Below, in pieces: positions 30,742 through 31,737 of a stretch of DNA of 31,737 nucleotides (within the stretch, counting starts at the first letter, position 1; each line of letters begins with the position of its first letter). Where the stretch lies: contig LSIG01000019.1 in the NCBI GenBank assembly GCA_001556125.1, positions 1 through 31,737 on the forward strand. The letters are read 5' to 3'. Below the pieces are notes generated by a model. That model did no database searches. It was not told the DNA's origin and worked only from the letters and a program-made list of their open reading frames with translations. The translations under genes and the position numbers were made by a program. Source of the stretch: Rhizobiales bacterium CCH10-E5 (GTDB lineage: Bacteria; Pseudomonadota; Alphaproteobacteria; Rhizobiales; Beijerinckiaceae).

Positions 30742-31737
30742 GACGCCCTTCTGTTTGTCAAGCAGCGATACGTGTCGCGTTGATTTCCTTCTGGCGCTGC
30801 ATGATGAGGGCGAAGACCTCGCGAGCAAGGTAGCGCTTGATAGCCCGTATGGCGTCGAGCTTGGAATGACCCTCGGCGACGCGGCGAGCGACGTAATCCT
30901 TCGTCTTCTGGTCGGTGCGCAATCTCCCGATGGCGATGATGTGCAACGCGCTGTTGGCTGCGCGATCGCCGCCACGGTTCAGGCGATGTCGGACCGTCTT
31001 GCCGGAAGATGCGGGAACAGGACTGACGCCGCAGAGGGCGGCGAAGCTGGCTTCTGATCGCATGCGGTCGGGATTGCCGCCGGCGGTGAGCAACAGCTGC
31101 GCGGCGCCGTTGTGACCGATCGAGTTGCGCGTCACGAGATTGGGCGCCAGCTCATCGACGATGGCGGCGATCATGGTGTCGAGGTCGGCGATCTCGTCGT
31201 GCAGTTCGAGATATCGGCGGGCAAGCGATTTGAGCGCTATCCGATAAGCAGCCTCGATCTCGCGGTAGCTCGTCAGATCAGGGCGCCATGCAGCCAGAGT
31301 TCGAACGAGCTGCATTCGGGTCATGTCGCGCAGCAGATCGCGCAGTCCGTCTGGCGCCGCGACGATAGTGTTGTGGATCATCTGCAGCGCGATCCGTCGC
31401 GCCGTCACCGCCGTCTTGCGGCAGGCGACAAGGACACGTAGCGCTTCGATCATTCCATCGCGGCTGCGCGGCGTGACGGTTCGATTACCTGCAAAGGCGG
31501 CGTGCGCGGCATTCTGCGCGTCGAGATCATCGTTCTTGCCGCGCTTCCGGCGATCTTGCCGATCGGGAGCCGTCACCTCCAGAACCGTTACACCGGCCTG
31601 CTGCATGAAGCGCAACAGGCCCGCGCCATAGCTGCCGGTCGACTCGACGCCGATGCGCTGGAGGTCGCCGAAGGACCGCATCCAGGCGAGCATCTGTCGA
31701 TACCCCTGCCGCGTGGTGGCGAACGATCGCGTCTCGA
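30742..31737 (-). mobile_element. IS110-family element, partial (continues off the right edge)
   Basis: It contains the IS110-type transposase gene up to the window end. The junction with the IS3 fragment is about 16 bp after the transposase stop, consistent with the short ends of IS110 elements. It sits inside the IS3 transposase gene, making a nested insertion. Confidence 0.75.
30758..31735 (-). CDS. IS110-family transposase (N-terminus outside window)
   Basis: The frame is open to the right edge, so the true start and the first catalytic Asp are not visible. Seen parts: GVESTGSYGAGLLRFMQQAG, KNDDLDAQNAAHAAFAG (DEDD-type acidic residues), then the C-terminal Transposase_20 region SIGHNGAAQLLLTAGGNPDR, FAALCGVSPVPASSGKTVRH (serine cluster) and RLNRGGDRAANSALH. 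IS110 enzymes insert without classical inverted repeats. The stop at 30758-30760 is close to the element end. It appears intact as far as visible. Confidence 0.88.
   Translation of the reverse strand, partial: ETRSFATTRQGYRQMLAWMRSFGDLQRIGVESTGSYGAGLLRFMQQAGVTVLEVTAPDRQDRRKRGKNDDLDAQNAAHAAFAGNRTVTPRSRDGMIEALRVLVACRKTAVTARRIALQMIHNTIVAAPDGLRDLLRDMTRMQLVRTLAAWRPDLTSYREIEAAYRIALKSLARRYLELHDEIADLDTMIAAIVDELAPNLVTRNSIGHNGAAQLLLTAGGNPDRMRSEASFAALCGVSPVPASSGKTVRHRLNRGGDRAANSALHIIAIGRLRTDQKTKDYVARRVAEGHSKLDAIRAIKRYLAREVFALIMQRQKEINATRIAA

Noticed and set aside
1..31737. CRISPR arrays, tRNA or rRNA genes
   Set aside because: No regularly spaced repeats beyond the IS-end repeats, and no tRNA- or rRNA-like sequence was recognised on reading both strands; a dedicated scan was not possible.

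Overview
The window reads as part of an accessory replicon (a mobilizable plasmid, or an integrated plasmid-like element) from a high-GC alphaproteobacterium, probably of the Hyphomicrobiales. This is inferred from GC-rich coding throughout, a LexA box of the alphaproteobacterial direct-repeat type (GAAC-N7-GAAC near 10.94 kb), a relaxase region laid out like traJI/traKLM, and remnants of IS21-, IS66-, IS3- and IS110-type elements. No rRNA, tRNA, CRISPR array or core chromosomal gene was seen.

Layout. (1) 0-1.5 kb: debris of a defence-like locus. It holds a GIY-YIG nuclease gene and an AbiJ-N-terminal-like gene cut off by what looks like an IS21-family end, plus a small gene with an in-frame TAG. 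(2) 1.6-7.4 kb: mobilization and maintenance. An AlpA-like DNA-binding protein, a relaxase and its MobC/TraJ-like partner lie on one side of an AT-rich 350-bp gap that probably holds oriT. A divergent TraK/TraL/TraM-like trio lies on the other side. A HigB-HigA toxin-antitoxin pair with a self-overlapping operator/promoter follows. (3) 7.6-14.1 kb: plasmid housekeeping. There is a RecD2-like helicase, an unknown gene behind a predicted SOS promoter, about 1.3 kb with no intact gene but two perfect long inverted repeats, a RepA/AAA_25-like ATPase and a small unknown gene. (4) 14.3-16.4 kb: a LysR regulator, an IS66 transposase scrap and an IclR regulator. (5) 16.6-30.1 kb: thirteen same-strand genes with short or overlapping junctions, forming one apparent catabolic operon that ends in a large hairpin. 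(6) 30.2-31.7 kb: a decayed SIR2-like gene, then an IS3 transposase fragment interrupted by an IS110-family element that runs off the window.

The operon encodes a 4-oxalocrotonate-tautomerase-like protein, a Baeyer-Villiger monooxygenase with a long N-terminal extension, an NMT1/SsuA-type ABC importer (three genes), two alpha/beta hydrolases, two short-chain dehydrogenases, and a second Fbp-type ABC importer with two tandem near-duplicate binding proteins. A working reading is import of a ketone or secondary alcohol, oxidation of alcohol to ketone (SDR), oxygen insertion to an ester or lactone (BVMO) and hydrolysis (alpha/beta hydrolases), controlled by the divergent IclR protein. The substrate cannot be read from sequence. 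I do not recognise this combination as a described pathway, and it is the best candidate for a new system here.
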